A DNA stretch of 64,000 nt from DASXHZ01 sp036488085 (GCA_036488085.1 DASXHZ010000078.1:1-64000); one strand, 5' to 3'. Numbered from the stretch's first letter, positions 9,186 to 18,551 are shown. Notes: generated by a model from the letters alone, not told the origin. Numbers and translations are program-made.

Positions 9186-9503
9186 GTGTACGCCATCATT
9201 CGTTCCGGTGGAAAGCAGTATCGCGTTGCCCAAGGCGACGTCGTGTCGGTCGAGCGTGACGCTCTCAGCGGCGCCGACAAGGACAAAGTCACGTTCAGCG
9301 AAGTGCTGATGGTCGGCGGCGATTCGACGAAAGTCGGCAATCCGCTTGTCTCCGGCGCCTCCGTCGCTGCGACCGTTCTCAGCGAGAACCGCGGCGAGAA
9401 GATCATTGTTTTCAAGAAGAAGCGCCGCAAGAACCACACGAAGCGGACCCACGGCCATCGCCAGGATCTCGTCCAGCTTCGCATCGACTCGATCAACATC
9501 TAA
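9186..9503 (+). CDS. rplU: Ribosomal protein bL21
   Basis: A 105-residue protein with the L21 N-terminus YAIIRSGGKQYRV and the C-terminal KKKRRKNHTKRTHGHRQ. GTG 9186 is chosen because it begins exactly at the conserved N-terminus and has GGAGG seven bases upstream; a frame extension to 9066 would run through the terminator. It is the first gene of the rplU-rpmA pair and binds 23S rRNA in the 50S subunit. Confidence 0.97.
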   Translation: MYAIIRSGGKQYRVAQGDVVSVERDALSGADKDKVTFSEVLMVGGDSTKVGNPLVSGASVAATVLSENRGEKIIVFKKKRRKNHTKRTHGHRQDLVQLRIDSINI

Positions 9504-9514
9504 CGGAGAACGCC

Positions 9515-9778
9515 ATGGCTCATAAAAAAGGACAAGGATCTTCGCGCAACGGCCGCGACTCGCAGCCGAAAATGCTCGGCGTGAAGCGCTTCGCCGGCCA
9601 GTTCGTCAGCGGCGGAACGATCATCGTTCGCCAGCGCGGCACCAAGTTCTACCCCGGCGTCAACGTCGGGATGGGCCGCGACCACACGCTGTATGCCGAG
9701 ATCGACGGCGTGGTCCAGTTCCACGACAAGGGCGAGCGCGGCCGTTTCATCAGCGTCACCCCTCCTGCCGCCGAGTAA
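9515..9778 (+). CDS. rpmA: Ribosomal protein bL27
   Basis: An 87-residue L27 beginning MAHKKGQGSSRNGRDSQ, with the conserved VSGGTIIVRQRGTKFYPG. L27 reaches the peptidyl-transferase centre through its N-terminus. It begins with MAHKKG, without the cleavable N-terminal extension seen in Firmicutes. It lies 11 bp after rplU in the usual rplU-rpmA-obg order. Confidence 0.98.
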   Translation: MAHKKGQGSSRNGRDSQPKMLGVKRFAGQFVSGGTIIVRQRGTKFYPGVNVGMGRDHTLYAEIDGVVQFHDKGERGRFISVTPPAAE

Positions 9779-9800
9779 CCCCCAACCCTTCGACGTTCCA

Positions 9801-9825
9801 AACGCCGCCCGCGGGCGGCGTTTTT
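9801..9825 (+). terminator. Rho-independent terminator after rpmA
   Basis: AACGCCGCCC and GGGCGGCGTT pair perfectly around GC and are followed by TTTTT-G-TT. It separates rpmA from obg, so obg expression depends on read-through or on its own promoter. Confidence 0.85.
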
Positions 9826-9844
9826 GTTGCAAACTGAGCTACTG

Positions 9845-10854
<1,010 letters not shown>

Positions 10855-10858
<4 letters not shown>

Positions 10859-11475
10859 AAATCGGCATCTGCGGCGGCACGTTCGACCCCTTTCACCGCG
10901 GCCACATCGAGCCGGTCCTCGCCGCGCGCGAGACCATGCAGTGGGACCGTATCCTTTACGTCGTCGCCTACCGGCAGCCGTTCAAGGATAAAGGCGCCAC
11001 AGCGACCGCGTATCACCGCTTTGCGATGGCGGTCCTCGCGACCGAGTCGGTGCCCGACGTATGGGTTTCCTCATGGGAGCTGGAGCGTGAGGGGACGTCG
11101 TACACCGTCGACACCCTCGAATACCTTCGCGGCGACCATCCCGACGCCACGCTCGACTGGATCATCGGCGACGACAACCTCGCGCGCCTCGGCGAGTGGA
11201 AGCGGGTCGACCGCATCTTCGAGCTCGCGAACTTCGTCGTGCTGACGCGTCTGTCTAACGCCGCCGACGGCAGCGGCGCTACACCGGATTGCGTGTGCGA
11301 CGCCGCGACCCGGCCCCAGCACGGCGCGATCGTGTACGCGGAGAACGCCACGGTCCCCATCTCCTCAACCGAAATCCGCAGGCGGGCGCGCGCCGGAGAA
11401 TCGATCGACGCATTGGTCGATCCGCGCGTCTCGCGTTACATTCAGCACAATCGTCTTTATCAGGAGACCTCTTGA
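10855..11475 (+). CDS. nadD: Nicotinate-nucleotide adenylyltransferase
   Basis: The 206-residue enzyme has GGTFDPFHRGH with the HxGH nucleotidyl-transfer motif and ISSTEIRRR near the C-terminus, both diagnostic for NadD. It makes nicotinate adenine dinucleotide from NaMN and ATP in NAD synthesis. It is translationally coupled to obg (ATGA) and to rsfS. Residues ~129-155 (from LSNAADGSG to RPQHG) form an Ala/Asp/Cys-rich insert relative to the usual short loop; its DNA contains GCCGCCGACGGCAGCGGCG, a small palindromic stretch. Confidence 0.93.
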
Positions 11476-11915
11476 AAGAGAAAAACGACGATGCCATTGA
11501 AAGCCGGGTCCGACTCGCAGTCGGCGCGGCCCTCGACAAGAAAGCGTTCGACCTCAACGTCCTCTCCGTCGGCGAGCTCACCTCCATCGCCGACTTCTTC
11601 ATCCTCGCGAGCGCCGGCAACGAGCGACAGGCGGCCGCGATCGCCGACGCCGTGCAGGAGACGCTGCGCGAGAAGATGAAGGTCAAGCCGCTGCTCGTCG
11701 AAGGGACGACGCCCGGCCGCTGGATCCTGCTCGACTACGGCGACTTCATCTTCCATATCTTCACGGAGGAGACGCGCCGCTTCTACGGCCTCGAACGGCT
11801 GTGGGGCGATGCGCCGAACTTGACCGCGGAATTCACCAGTGAATTTATAAGTGAATTTACGGGCGAGGAGAGAGTCGAAGAAGCGCCGCGCCGTGCACTC
11901 AAAAAGACGTCGTGA
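11472..11915 (+). CDS. rsfS: Ribosomal silencing factor RsfS
   Basis: A 147-residue protein starting at TTG 11472, which overlaps the nadD stop. It has the RsfS core: DIxxF-like IADFFILASAGNERQ, then GRWILLDYGDFIFHIF and FYGLERLWGDA. RsfS binds uL14 and blocks subunit joining in starvation. Downstream of the conserved domain (after residue ~115) is a tail with three in-phase repeats of a GAATTTA-type word giving EFTSEFISEFTGEE. This tail is not part of the family and looks like a slippage product. Confidence 0.93.
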   Translation: MKEKNDDAIESRVRLAVGAALDKKAFDLNVLSVGELTSIADFFILASAGNERQAAAIADAVQETLREKMKVKPLLVEGTTPGRWILLDYGDFIFHIFTEETRRFYGLERLWGDAPNLTAEFTSEFISEFTGEERVEEAPRRALKKTS

Positions 11916-12825
11916 GCCTGCGCTCTCCCGCTTTTTGCGCACGCGCAGCCGCGCCATGCGCGCGGTCGTCGACACCGCCGCGAAACTCGTTGACCGCGAC
12001 GTCAGCGTCCTGATCTCGGGCGAGAGCGGCAGCGGGAAGAACTATCTCGCCGAGGCGCTGCATGCGTGCGGGCCGCGCCGGGAGGCGCCGTTCGTCACCA
12101 TCGAGTGCGCCTCCATCCCGCACGAGCTGTTCGAGTCGGAGCTCTTCGGATACGAGAAGGGGACCTTCACTGACGCCGGCGCCCGCAAGATCGGCAAGCT
12201 CGAGGCGGCGCGCAACGGAACCACCTACTTCGACGAGATCGCCGCGCTGACGCCGCCGTTGCAGGCGAAGCTCCTCCGCGCGCTCGAAGAACGCCACTTC
12301 TCGCGCCTCGGCGGGTCGGAGAACGTCAAGTTTCATGCGCGCGTCGTCTCGTCGACCAGCAGCGATCTCGCGGGATTCCGCAGCGATCTGCTCTACCGCA
12401 TCAACGTCGTCACGCTGACCATCCCGCCGCTCCGCGAGCGCGCTGAGGATGTTCCGCTGCTCGCGAACGACTTCCTGCGGAAGGCAAGAAAGGGAGCCCG
12501 TTTCGACGACGAGGCGATGGAGCTGCTCGCGTCGTACTCCTGGCCGGGCAACATCCGCGAGTTGCGAAACATCGTCGAGCGCGCCGCACTGCTCTCCGAC
12601 CGCGACGTGATCGGCCCCGCATCGCTGCCCGTCGACCGTCTCCGCGAGCCGGCCGCTCTGGTCGACGCAGCCGTGCGCAACGCCTGGACCCTCGACCAGC
12701 TCGAAGAGCGCTACATCCGCGAGATCCTCCGCCGCACGAAAGAGAATTACTCCCGCGCCGCCCAACTCCTCGGCATCAACCGCAAGACCCTCCTGGAAAA
12801 GAGGAAAAAGTATGGGATTGAATGA
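11893..12825 (+). CDS. Sigma-54-type AAA+ activator without receiver domain
   Basis: A 310-residue protein; GTG 11893 is chosen (overlapping rsfS), though ATG 11956 is also possible. It has Walker A GESGSGKN, an AAA+ domain (about 20-250), sensor and arginine-finger segments, and a C-terminal Fis-type HTH (YSRAAQLLGINRKTLLEKRK). There is no N-terminal sensory domain. The sigma-54-contacting loop reads GTFTDA rather than GAFTGA, so classical sigma-54 activation may be altered. Whether it controls the neighbouring genes is unknown. Confidence 0.8.
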   Translation: MHSKRRREPALSRFLRTRSRAMRAVVDTAAKLVDRDVSVLISGESGSGKNYLAEALHACGPRREAPFVTIECASIPHELFESELFGYEKGTFTDAGARKIGKLEAARNGTTYFDEIAALTPPLQAKLLRALEERHFSRLGGSENVKFHARVVSSTSSDLAGFRSDLLYRINVVTLTIPPLRERAEDVPLLANDFLRKARKGARFDDEAMELLASYSWPGNIRELRNIVERAALLSDRDVIGPASLPVDRLREPAALVDAAVRNAWTLDQLEERYIREILRRTKENYSRAAQLLGINRKTLLEKRKKYGIE

Positions 12826-12835
12826 GGCGGAACGG

Positions 12836-12953
12836 GGAATCGAGGTTCGAGGTTCGAGGGAAGAAGTAAGAGGTGAGAAAGAGGGCTTCGCAGTCGCTTC
12901 TGACCTCTTCCCTCGAACCTCGAACCTCGAACCTCAATCCCCGACGTGCCGTT
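12836..12953. repeat. Palindrome of GAGGTTC-type tandem words
   Basis: CGAGGTTC is repeated on the left (12841-12866) and GAACCTC on the right (about 12911-12940), with CTTCCCTC/GAGGGAAG continuing the pairing and GGGGAATC/CAATCCCC closing the ends. The centre (about 12867-12905) is A/G-rich and unpaired. The whole unit fills the gap between the activator gene and rlmH. There is no T-tract, so it is not an ordinary terminator. Confidence 0.8.
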
Positions 12954-12978
12954 GGCCGGCGGGCGCGGACCCCCGCCC

Positions 12979-13449
12979 ATGAAGATCTCCCTCATTTGGC
13001 CCGCTTCTTCCAGTGAGAAAGACTTCGCAGATGCGATCGATAAGTACCTGAAACGTATCCGTCACTTCTATCCGATAGAGGTCATCGAAGTGCCGGCCGA
13101 GCGCGGTAGACAAACCCAAAGTGATGCGGCTACTATGCGCAGCCAATCTTCGCGGCTGGTGGCCGCAATCCCCGCGCGCGGGACCGTCGTGGTGCTCGAC
13201 GAACGGGGGCAAGTACTTGATTCTTTGAAATTTGCGCGGTGGCTCGAGCGGCTGACGATGGACAGTCCGCACGGCATCCACTTCGTCGTCGGAGGCGACC
13301 TCGGGTTCGATGACTCGGTCCGCCAACGCGCCGACAAGGTGCTGAGCCTATCCGCGATGACGTTGCCGCATCAGATCGCGCGCGTCGTCCTGATGGAACA
13401 GATTTACAGGGCGTGCACGTTGATGCGCAACATTCGATACCACAAGTAA
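12979..13449 (+). CDS. rlmH: 23S rRNA pseudouridine-1915 N3-methyltransferase
   Basis: A 156-residue SPOUT methyltransferase of normal RlmH length. It has the N-terminal KISLIWP, LDERGQ, the SAM-knot segment FVVGGDLGFDDSVRQRAD and the C-terminal EQIYRACTLMRNIRYHK. ATG 12979 begins precisely at the conserved N-terminus. It modifies position 1915 in helix 69 of 23S rRNA. In many genomes it lies close to rsfS/nadD, as it does here. Confidence 0.95.
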   Translation: MKISLIWPASSSEKDFADAIDKYLKRIRHFYPIEVIEVPAERGRQTQSDAATMRSQSSRLVAAIPARGTVVVLDERGQVLDSLKFARWLERLTMDSPHGIHFVVGGDLGFDDSVRQRADKVLSLSAMTLPHQIARVVLMEQIYRACTLMRNIRYHK

Positions 13450-13474
13450 AGACAAATAAAGAGGAGTGGCTGGA

Positions 13475-13849
13475 ATGGCCGCTAAAGCAAAAGTCAAAAG
13501 CAATCCGTGGCAGCCTTACGAGGATGCCCTCCGCCGCAAACAGCAGGAGCTGGTCGACTCGTACGAGCGCGACAAAGCAGCCGGCAACGCACAGCCGGAT
13601 GACGGCATTCAGGATCTCGCCGACAAAGCGGCGAGCGCCTACTCGAAAGAGCTCAACTTCTCCCTCTCCGACGCCGAGCGCAACTCGTTGAAGCTGGTCG
13701 AGGAAGCGCTCGATCGCGTTAAAGAAGGCACCTTCGGCGCCTGCACGAACTGCGGCAACACCATCGGCGAGAAGCGCCTCCAGGCGATCCCGTGGACGGC
13801 GTACTGCATCGACTGCCAGGAGCTCGTCGAAAAAGGCCTGCTCTCGTAG
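13475..13849 (+). CDS. DksA/TraR-type zinc-finger protein
   Basis: The 124-residue protein has a helical N-terminal part and a four-cysteine zinc finger near the C-terminus (CTNCG and CIDCQE, about residues 92-116). This is the layout of DksA-family RNA-polymerase secondary-channel regulators. ATG 13475 has GAGGAG nine bases upstream; a GTG at 13466 is an alternative. It may act with ppGpp or as a more general RNAP modulator. Confidence 0.85.
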   Translation: MAAKAKVKSNPWQPYEDALRRKQQELVDSYERDKAAGNAQPDDGIQDLADKAASAYSKELNFSLSDAERNSLKLVEEALDRVKEGTFGACTNCGNTIGEKRLQAIPWTAYCIDCQELVEKGLLS

Positions 13850-13864
13850 TCCGTTGCCCAGTCT

Positions 13865-15241
13865 ATGACCGCGCTCGAGCCGGTCCTCGCCAAGATCGCC
13901 GAAGGGAAGACGCCGCGCGTCATCCTCGTCGGCGGCGACAGCGAATACCTGGCCGAGCGCGCGTTTCACGACATCCGCGATGCCATCGTCGCGAAGAACC
14001 CCGGCATGGCGATCGAGTCGTACGAAGCGGGCGCCGAGCTCGCGGCGATCCTCGACTCCTACCGTACCGCTTCGCTCTTCGCCTCCGCGCGCCTGATCGT
14101 CGTCGCGGAACTCAACGCCTTCGTCTCCGCGAAACAGATCGCGTCGCTCTACGACAAGTCGATCGCCGACTGGAAGAGCGCGAAGACCGACAAGAAGCGC
14201 GCCTCGTCGGCCGCCAAGCTGCTCCACGTCCTCGGTCTCGCCGGCACGGACCTCGACGATACCGACCGCAAGATCGCCGACGCCCTCGGCGTCTCGCTCG
14301 ACAACACGCTCACCGACATGCTCGCCTTCTGCCGCGGCACCGGAAAGAAGGCGTCGCGCGGCGAGGACGATGCGGCGATCCTGATGGAGGCCATCGGCCG
14401 CGGCGGCGCGCCGGGAACGATCCTCCTTCTCCGCACCGGCGAGATCCCCCGCGACTCCGCGACCACGGATCTCATCAAGCGCAACGGCGCCGTCGTCGAC
14501 TGCGGCCTGACGCGCGAGGGTTTCAACACCGCCCTTGAACACGCCATCGCCGACATCGCGAACGACGCAAAAGTGAAGTTCGACTCCCGAGCCATCGCCG
14601 CGCTCCGCCAGCGCCTTGGCATCGAGCGCCTCCTCGCCGACAAGTTCTCGCGCGAGGTGCCCGAGATCCGCGTCGCGGTTTCGGAAGCCGAACGCCTCGC
14701 CACGCTCGCAGGAGAAGGCGGCCGCGTTGACGCCGCCATGATCGAGCGCGAGGTCGCGGCGGTGGAAGGCGGCGCGCGCTACGAGTTCGGCTCGCTCTTC
14801 AGCGAAGGGAAGATCATCGAGGCCGTTGCCAAGCTCCGCGAGCTCGTGGCACAGGGTCGCCGCGAAGACCCGCGCGCCTCGATCGAGATCCAGTACGGCA
14901 AGTTCCTCTTCCCGCTCGCCGACGAACTGCGCCAGTTGATCGCCATCCACTCCTTCGCCCGCGCCGCGAACTTGAACCTGCGGCAGTCGATCCAGTACAA
15001 CCGCTTCAAAGACACCATCGCCGAGAAGCTTGGCGACTCCATGAAGAACGCCGGCATCGTCCGCCAGCGCCCGCATCCGTTCCCGCTGCACAAGAAATGG
15101 TCCGCCGCCGGCGCCCAACGCGAAGAAGACCTCTGGCGCGCCCTCGCCTTCGTCGCCGACCTCGAAATCAAACGCAAGTCCGGCGGCATCCCCGTCGACA
15201 TCGGCATGGAGACCTTTCTCCTCTCACGGCTGCGCGCATAA
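13865..15241 (+). CDS. holA: DNA polymerase III delta-like subunit
   Basis: A 458-residue protein. The N-terminal region (VILVGGDSEYLAERAFHDIR) and the C-terminal collar-like region match HolA, the clamp-loader subunit that opens the beta clamp. It is ~100 residues longer than the usual ~340; extra sequence sits around residues 90-170 (Lys/Ala/Ser-rich, KSAKTDKKRASSAAK, then an acidic stretch), so it is divergent. It lies 15 bp after the zinc-finger gene. The assignment rests on overall pattern rather than a single motif. Confidence 0.65.
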   Translation: MTALEPVLAKIAEGKTPRVILVGGDSEYLAERAFHDIRDAIVAKNPGMAIESYEAGAELAAILDSYRTASLFASARLIVVAELNAFVSAKQIASLYDKSIADWKSAKTDKKRASSAAKLLHVLGLAGTDLDDTDRKIADALGVSLDNTLTDMLAFCRGTGKKASRGEDDAAILMEAIGRGGAPGTILLLRTGEIPRDSATTDLIKRNGAVVDCGLTREGFNTALEHAIADIANDAKVKFDSRAIAALRQRLGIERLLADKFSREVPEIRVAVSEAERLATLAGEGGRVDAAMIEREVAAVEGGARYEFGSLFSEGKIIEAVAKLRELVAQGRREDPRASIEIQYGKFLFPLADELRQLIAIHSFARAANLNLRQSIQYNRFKDTIAEKLGDSMKNAGIVRQRPHPFPLHKKWSAAGAQREEDLWRALAFVADLEIKRKSGGIPVDIGMETFLLSRLRA

Positions 15242-15250
15242 ACTCGCGCC

Positions 15251-16450
15251 ATGTTCCCGAACGTCGGCCGCCAGGCGTGGCGCGCGCTCTTCGCGGCGCA
15301 GCTCGGATGGATGCTCGACGCGATGGACTTTCTCCTCTTCACCTTCGCGATCCTTCCGATCCAGAAAGAGTTCGGGCTCAGCAGCGCCACGATGGGCGGC
15401 CTGACCTCCGTCGCGCTGATCGCCGGCGCCATCGGTGGCATCGGCTTCGGCCGCATCGCCGATCGCATCGGCCGCGTGCGTGCGATGACCATCTCGATCC
15501 TCGTCTACTCCGTCGCCACCGCCGGCCTCGCGACCTCGCACGCACTCTGGCAACTCATCGCCTGGCGGACGCTCGTCGGTCTCGGCATGGGCGGCGAGTG
15601 GTCGTGCGGCTCCGTCCTCGTCGCCGAGACGTGGCCGGCCGAGCACCGCGGCAAAGCGATGGGCCTGATGCAGAGCGGCTGGGCGATCGGGGCGCTTTTC
15701 GCCGCCGCCATCTCCGCGCTCATGCTCGACCGCTTCGGATGGCGCGTGCTCTTCCTCGTCGGCGCGCTGCCGGCGATCGCTGCGTTCTTCATCCGCCGAG
15801 GAGTTGAGGAGCCGCCGATCTGGCGCGAGAGGGGAGCGGGCGACTCGCGGTTCACCGACATCTTCGAAAAGACGGTCATTCGGCGCACGGTCTTCGCCAC
15901 CCTCGTCGCCGCCTCCGTCCTCGTCGCGTACTGGGGGCTCACCTCGTGGCTCCCCGCGTTCCTCGCCTCGCCGGTGGCGAAGGGAGGCGCCGGCCTGACG
16001 GTGACGAAGTCGGCGATGTGGCTGATTGTCCTGCAGGTCGGTGCGTTCTTCGGCTACACGACGTTCGGCTGGATCGCCGACCGCTTTGGCCGCCGGCCGT
16101 CGTTCACCTTCTTCATGATCGCGGCGGCGATCGTCGTCCCGCTCTTCGCATTCGGCGCCCGGTCGCCGCTGACGTTGCTCACAATCGGCCCGCTGGTCGG
16201 CTACTTCGGCCACGGCTACTTCTCGCTCTTCGGCGCCATGCTCGCGGAGCTCTTCCCGACACGCATCCGCGCCACCGCGCAGGGCTTCTGCTACAACGCG
16301 GGACGCGTCGTCAGCGCCGCCGCGCCGTACACCATCGGCGCGCTGGCGCAGTCGCGCCTCAACTACGGTCTCGCCATCGACGCCCTCTTCTTTGCCGTTG
16401 GCGGTGCGCTGATTTGGCTGCTGCCGGAGACGAAAGGAGCGGAGCTGTGA
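15251..16450 (+). CDS. MFS transporter (metabolite:H+ symporter type)
   Basis: A 399-residue membrane protein with 12 predicted helices and the MFS motif between TM2 and TM3 (GRIADRIGRVRAM), repeated as GWIADRFGRRPS in the second half. The N-terminal WMLDAMDFLLFTFA and the GMGGEWSCGS segment resemble the SialP/aromatic-acid/metabolite:H+ symporter branch. The substrate cannot be assigned. It starts 10 bp after holA. Confidence 0.85.
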   Translation: MFPNVGRQAWRALFAAQLGWMLDAMDFLLFTFAILPIQKEFGLSSATMGGLTSVALIAGAIGGIGFGRIADRIGRVRAMTISILVYSVATAGLATSHALWQLIAWRTLVGLGMGGEWSCGSVLVAETWPAEHRGKAMGLMQSGWAIGALFAAAISALMLDRFGWRVLFLVGALPAIAAFFIRRGVEEPPIWRERGAGDSRFTDIFEKTVIRRTVFATLVAASVLVAYWGLTSWLPAFLASPVAKGGAGLTVTKSAMWLIVLQVGAFFGYTTFGWIADRFGRRPSFTFFMIAAAIVVPLFAFGARSPLTLLTIGPLVGYFGHGYFSLFGAMLAELFPTRIRATAQGFCYNAGRVVSAAAPYTIGALAQSRLNYGLAIDALFFAVGGALIWLLPETKGAEL

Positions 16451-16472
16451 TCACTTTCGGGTTCGCCGCATC

Positions 16473-16905
16473 TGTTCACACGCTCGCCGCAGCCATTGAC
16501 GTCCCTCCATGTCAATCGCCGGCTCGTCGAGCCTGATCATGTGGTGCCGGAGCCACGATTGAGGTCACCCCATATCAATCGCATGCTCGCCGTGCCTGTT
16601 CACACGCTCGCCGAGGCCGCGATTGAGGTCGCCCCATATCAATCGCATGCTCGCCGTGCCTGTTCACGCGGTCGCCGGGGCAACGATTGATATCGCCCCA
16701 TATCAATTGCAGCTCGCCGCGCCTGTTCACACGGTCCCCGAAGCCGCGATTGACGTCACCGCATGTCAATCGTAGCTCGCCGCGCCTGTTCACACGCTCG
16801 CTGAGGCCGCGATTGAGGCAGCTCATGTCAATCGCAGCTCGCCGCACCTGTTCACACGCTCGCCGCGGCCACGATCGAGGTCACACCATGTCCTTCGCTG
16901 GTTCC
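16473..16905. repeat. Seven-copy ~63-bp tandem repeat with internal inverted repeats
   Basis: A unit of 61-64 bp begins with TGTTCACACGCTCGCCG. Unit starts are at 16473, 16534, 16597, 16661, 16724, 16787 and 16849; unit 2 is the most diverged. Most units contain GCGATTGA, a ~12-bp spacer and TCAATCGC, so each can form its own hairpin. It fills the 470-bp gap between the MFS gene and the next CDS. Frames can be opened through it, but they translate to Arg/His-rich repeats and shift between units, so I do not call them genes. Confidence 0.9.
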
Positions 16906-16920
16906 TGCATAATAAAAAAC

Positions 16921-17523
16921 ATGTCCAGCGATGATCCGCAGACCTCTCCGCCGCCCGCGGGAACGCTCGAGCCGACCGAGGCGGTGGCTACCGCGGTGGA
17001 GACCGACGTGCTCGCGACCGTGCAGACGACACCGCCGTCGCTCGCCGAGCCGGGAATGCTGGTGAAAGGATTCCGCTATCTGCAGGAGCGCATCCCCGAA
17101 TTCACCCAGTTGTCGGTCCAGGAAAAGCGCTCGCATGCCCGTGCGGCGAACCTCGATCCGGAGTTCATCGAAAACGGCCTGCATGCCGCCTGCGTCTGGC
17201 CGGACACGAAGCGGATCGTGAAACGCAGCGGTGAGGATCTCCGGGAAGAGCATGAAGAGACCCGCCGGTGGGACGAGGCCATCCGCGAACTGCGAGCCCT
17301 CCTCGCCGGCGTCGAGGCCGCGAACGTGAAGCGGAAGCACCGCCTCGGCATGGCGATCCTGCAGATTTACCACGTCCTCGGTATCTCCTTGCGCCACAGC
17401 CGCCCGGAAGAAGCCTACCTGCGTCCGTATTACGAGAACATGAAACACGCCTACATGCGGACGCAGCAGTTCCGCAGGCGCAAGAAGAAGGATGAACCGG
17501 CGGACGAGCCGCAGAAGGGGTGA
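16921..17523 (+). CDS. Protein of unknown function
   Basis: A 200-residue soluble protein. An acidic Pro/Thr/Ala-rich N-terminus (1-45) precedes a helical domain and a very basic C-terminus (RRRKKKDEPADEPQKG). No family is recognised. ATG 16921 is preferred because everything upstream in this frame lies in the tandem repeat. Its TGA stop overlaps the apparent start region of the 5-oxoprolinase gene. Confidence 0.65.
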   Translation: MSSDDPQTSPPPAGTLEPTEAVATAVETDVLATVQTTPPSLAEPGMLVKGFRYLQERIPEFTQLSVQEKRSHARAANLDPEFIENGLHAACVWPDTKRIVKRSGEDLREEHEETRRWDEAIRELRALLAGVEAANVKRKHRLGMAILQIYHVLGISLRHSRPEEAYLRPYYENMKHAYMRTQQFRRRKKKDEPADEPQKG

Positions 17524-17544
17524 CGCATCGAGATCAGTGCCGAC

Positions 17545-18198
17545 ATGGGCGAGGGCGCATCAGGCGAGCCGGAGATCTGGCCGCTCATTGACGCCGCGAA
17601 CGTCGCCTGCGGCGGCCACGCCGGCGACGCGCAGTCGATGCGCGAGGCCGCGCGTTGCGCGCGTCAGCACGGCGTCGCAATCGGCGCGCATCCGTCGTAT
17701 CCCGACCGCGCGAACTTCGGCCGCACGTCGATAAAAATGGATCCCGCCGCGCTCCGTGAAACGCTCGTGGAACAGATCGCCGCCATCGCCGCGATCACAC
17801 CGCTCCGCCATATCAAGGCGCACGGTGCGCTCTACAACGACGCCCATCGCGACCGCGCCCTCGCGGAAATCCTCCTCGACGCCGGCGGCAACCTTCCGAT
17901 CGTCTGCAGCGCGACCTCGCAGATGGCGGCGGTCGCGCGCGAGCGTGGCGTCCGCGTCGTCCGCGAAGCCTTCGCCGACCGCCGCTACGAGCCCGACGGC
18001 TCGCTCACTCCGCGCAACATCCCCGGCTCCCTGCTCACCATCGAAGAAGCCGCCGCCCAGGCCCGCCTCCTCGCGACCGAAGGCGTCGTCATCGCCCGCG
18101 ACGGCAGCCGCGTCGCGGTCGCCTGCGACACCCTCTGCATCCACGCCGACATGGCCGGCTCCGCCGACCGCCTCCGGGCGATCCGCGCCGCCCTCTGA
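17545..18198 (+). CDS. pxpA: 5-oxoprolinase subunit A (LamB/YcsF family)
   Basis: The 217-residue product has the LamB/YcsF pattern: MGEG, ANVACGGHAGDAQSM, IGAHPSYPDRANFGR, HIKAHGALYND, EAFADRRYEPDGSLTPR. With PxpB/PxpC it opens 5-oxoproline to glutamate; those partners are not nearby. ATG 17545 is the first ATG, but the conserved metal-binding Asp (ISADMGEG) lies upstream of it. The codon aligned with the normal initiator Met is the TGA of the preceding gene; removal of one base after GTG 17520 would restore M-R-I-E-I-S-A-D. So the start is either non-standard or frameshifted. Confidence 0.85.
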   Translation: MGEGASGEPEIWPLIDAANVACGGHAGDAQSMREAARCARQHGVAIGAHPSYPDRANFGRTSIKMDPAALRETLVEQIAAIAAITPLRHIKAHGALYNDAHRDRALAEILLDAGGNLPIVCSATSQMAAVARERGVRVVREAFADRRYEPDGSLTPRNIPGSLLTIEEAAAQARLLATEGVVIARDGSRVAVACDTLCIHADMAGSADRLRAIRAAL

Positions 18199-18224
18199 GT
18201 TACAATCCGCGCCCCGCCAAACAC

Positions 18225-18300
18225 TGTGGTGTAGCTCAGTTGGTAGAGCGCCGGATTGTTAATCCGTTGGTCGGAGGTTCGAGTCCTCCCGCCACAGCCA
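18225..18300 (+). tRNA. tRNA-Asn (GTT)
   Basis: Acceptor arms TGTGGTG and CGCCACA pair (one T-G), discriminator G18297, encoded CCA at 18298-18300. The anticodon loop TTGTTAA contains GTT, and the T-loop reads GGTTCGAGTCC. Its 3' half is duplicated at 34654 and 41398, so it is the integration site of the downstream islands. Confidence 0.97.
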
Positions 18301-18301
18301 A
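18256..18301 (+). repeat. att copy 1 (3' end of tRNA-Asn)
   Basis: This ~46-bp stretch, from TTGTTAATCCG to CACAGCCAA, is repeated at 34654 with three visible mismatches and at 41398 with essentially one internal mismatch. It begins in the anticodon loop and ends just after the CCA, as is typical for tyrosine-recombinase attachment sites. It is the left boundary of island 1. The next ~90 bp resemble the sequence after att copy 2, especially the stretch at 18362-18385 (AAAGTCTCTATTTTTCCCG). Confidence 0.85.
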
Positions 18302-18551
18302 TTTCCTTTCAGAGACTTAGCAGAGACCCGACGCGTCGAATCGAACGGATGCGCGATATGTAAAGTCTCTATTTTTCCCGAAGCACCTCGCAACGCATCT
18401 TCTAGACCTGAAGAGCGGCCCGCCACGGCTGGATCAACCTACCTCAACGCCGGACCGCACCCGACCCGTGAATTGGAGCGAATCACCATCGGGCGATGGC
18501 CGGCACAGCCGCGTGCCGCCGCCATCGGCGGACGCACGGGAGATCCTCAGG

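Noticed and set aside
13133..15118. 661-codon minus-strand open frame
   Set aside because: Shadow of holA and rlmH; composition is Arg/Gly/Asp-rich without domains.
16473..16905. Tandem repeat considered as a CRISPR array
   Set aside because: The entire ~63-bp unit is repeated with drift; there are no unique spacers and no cas genes nearby.
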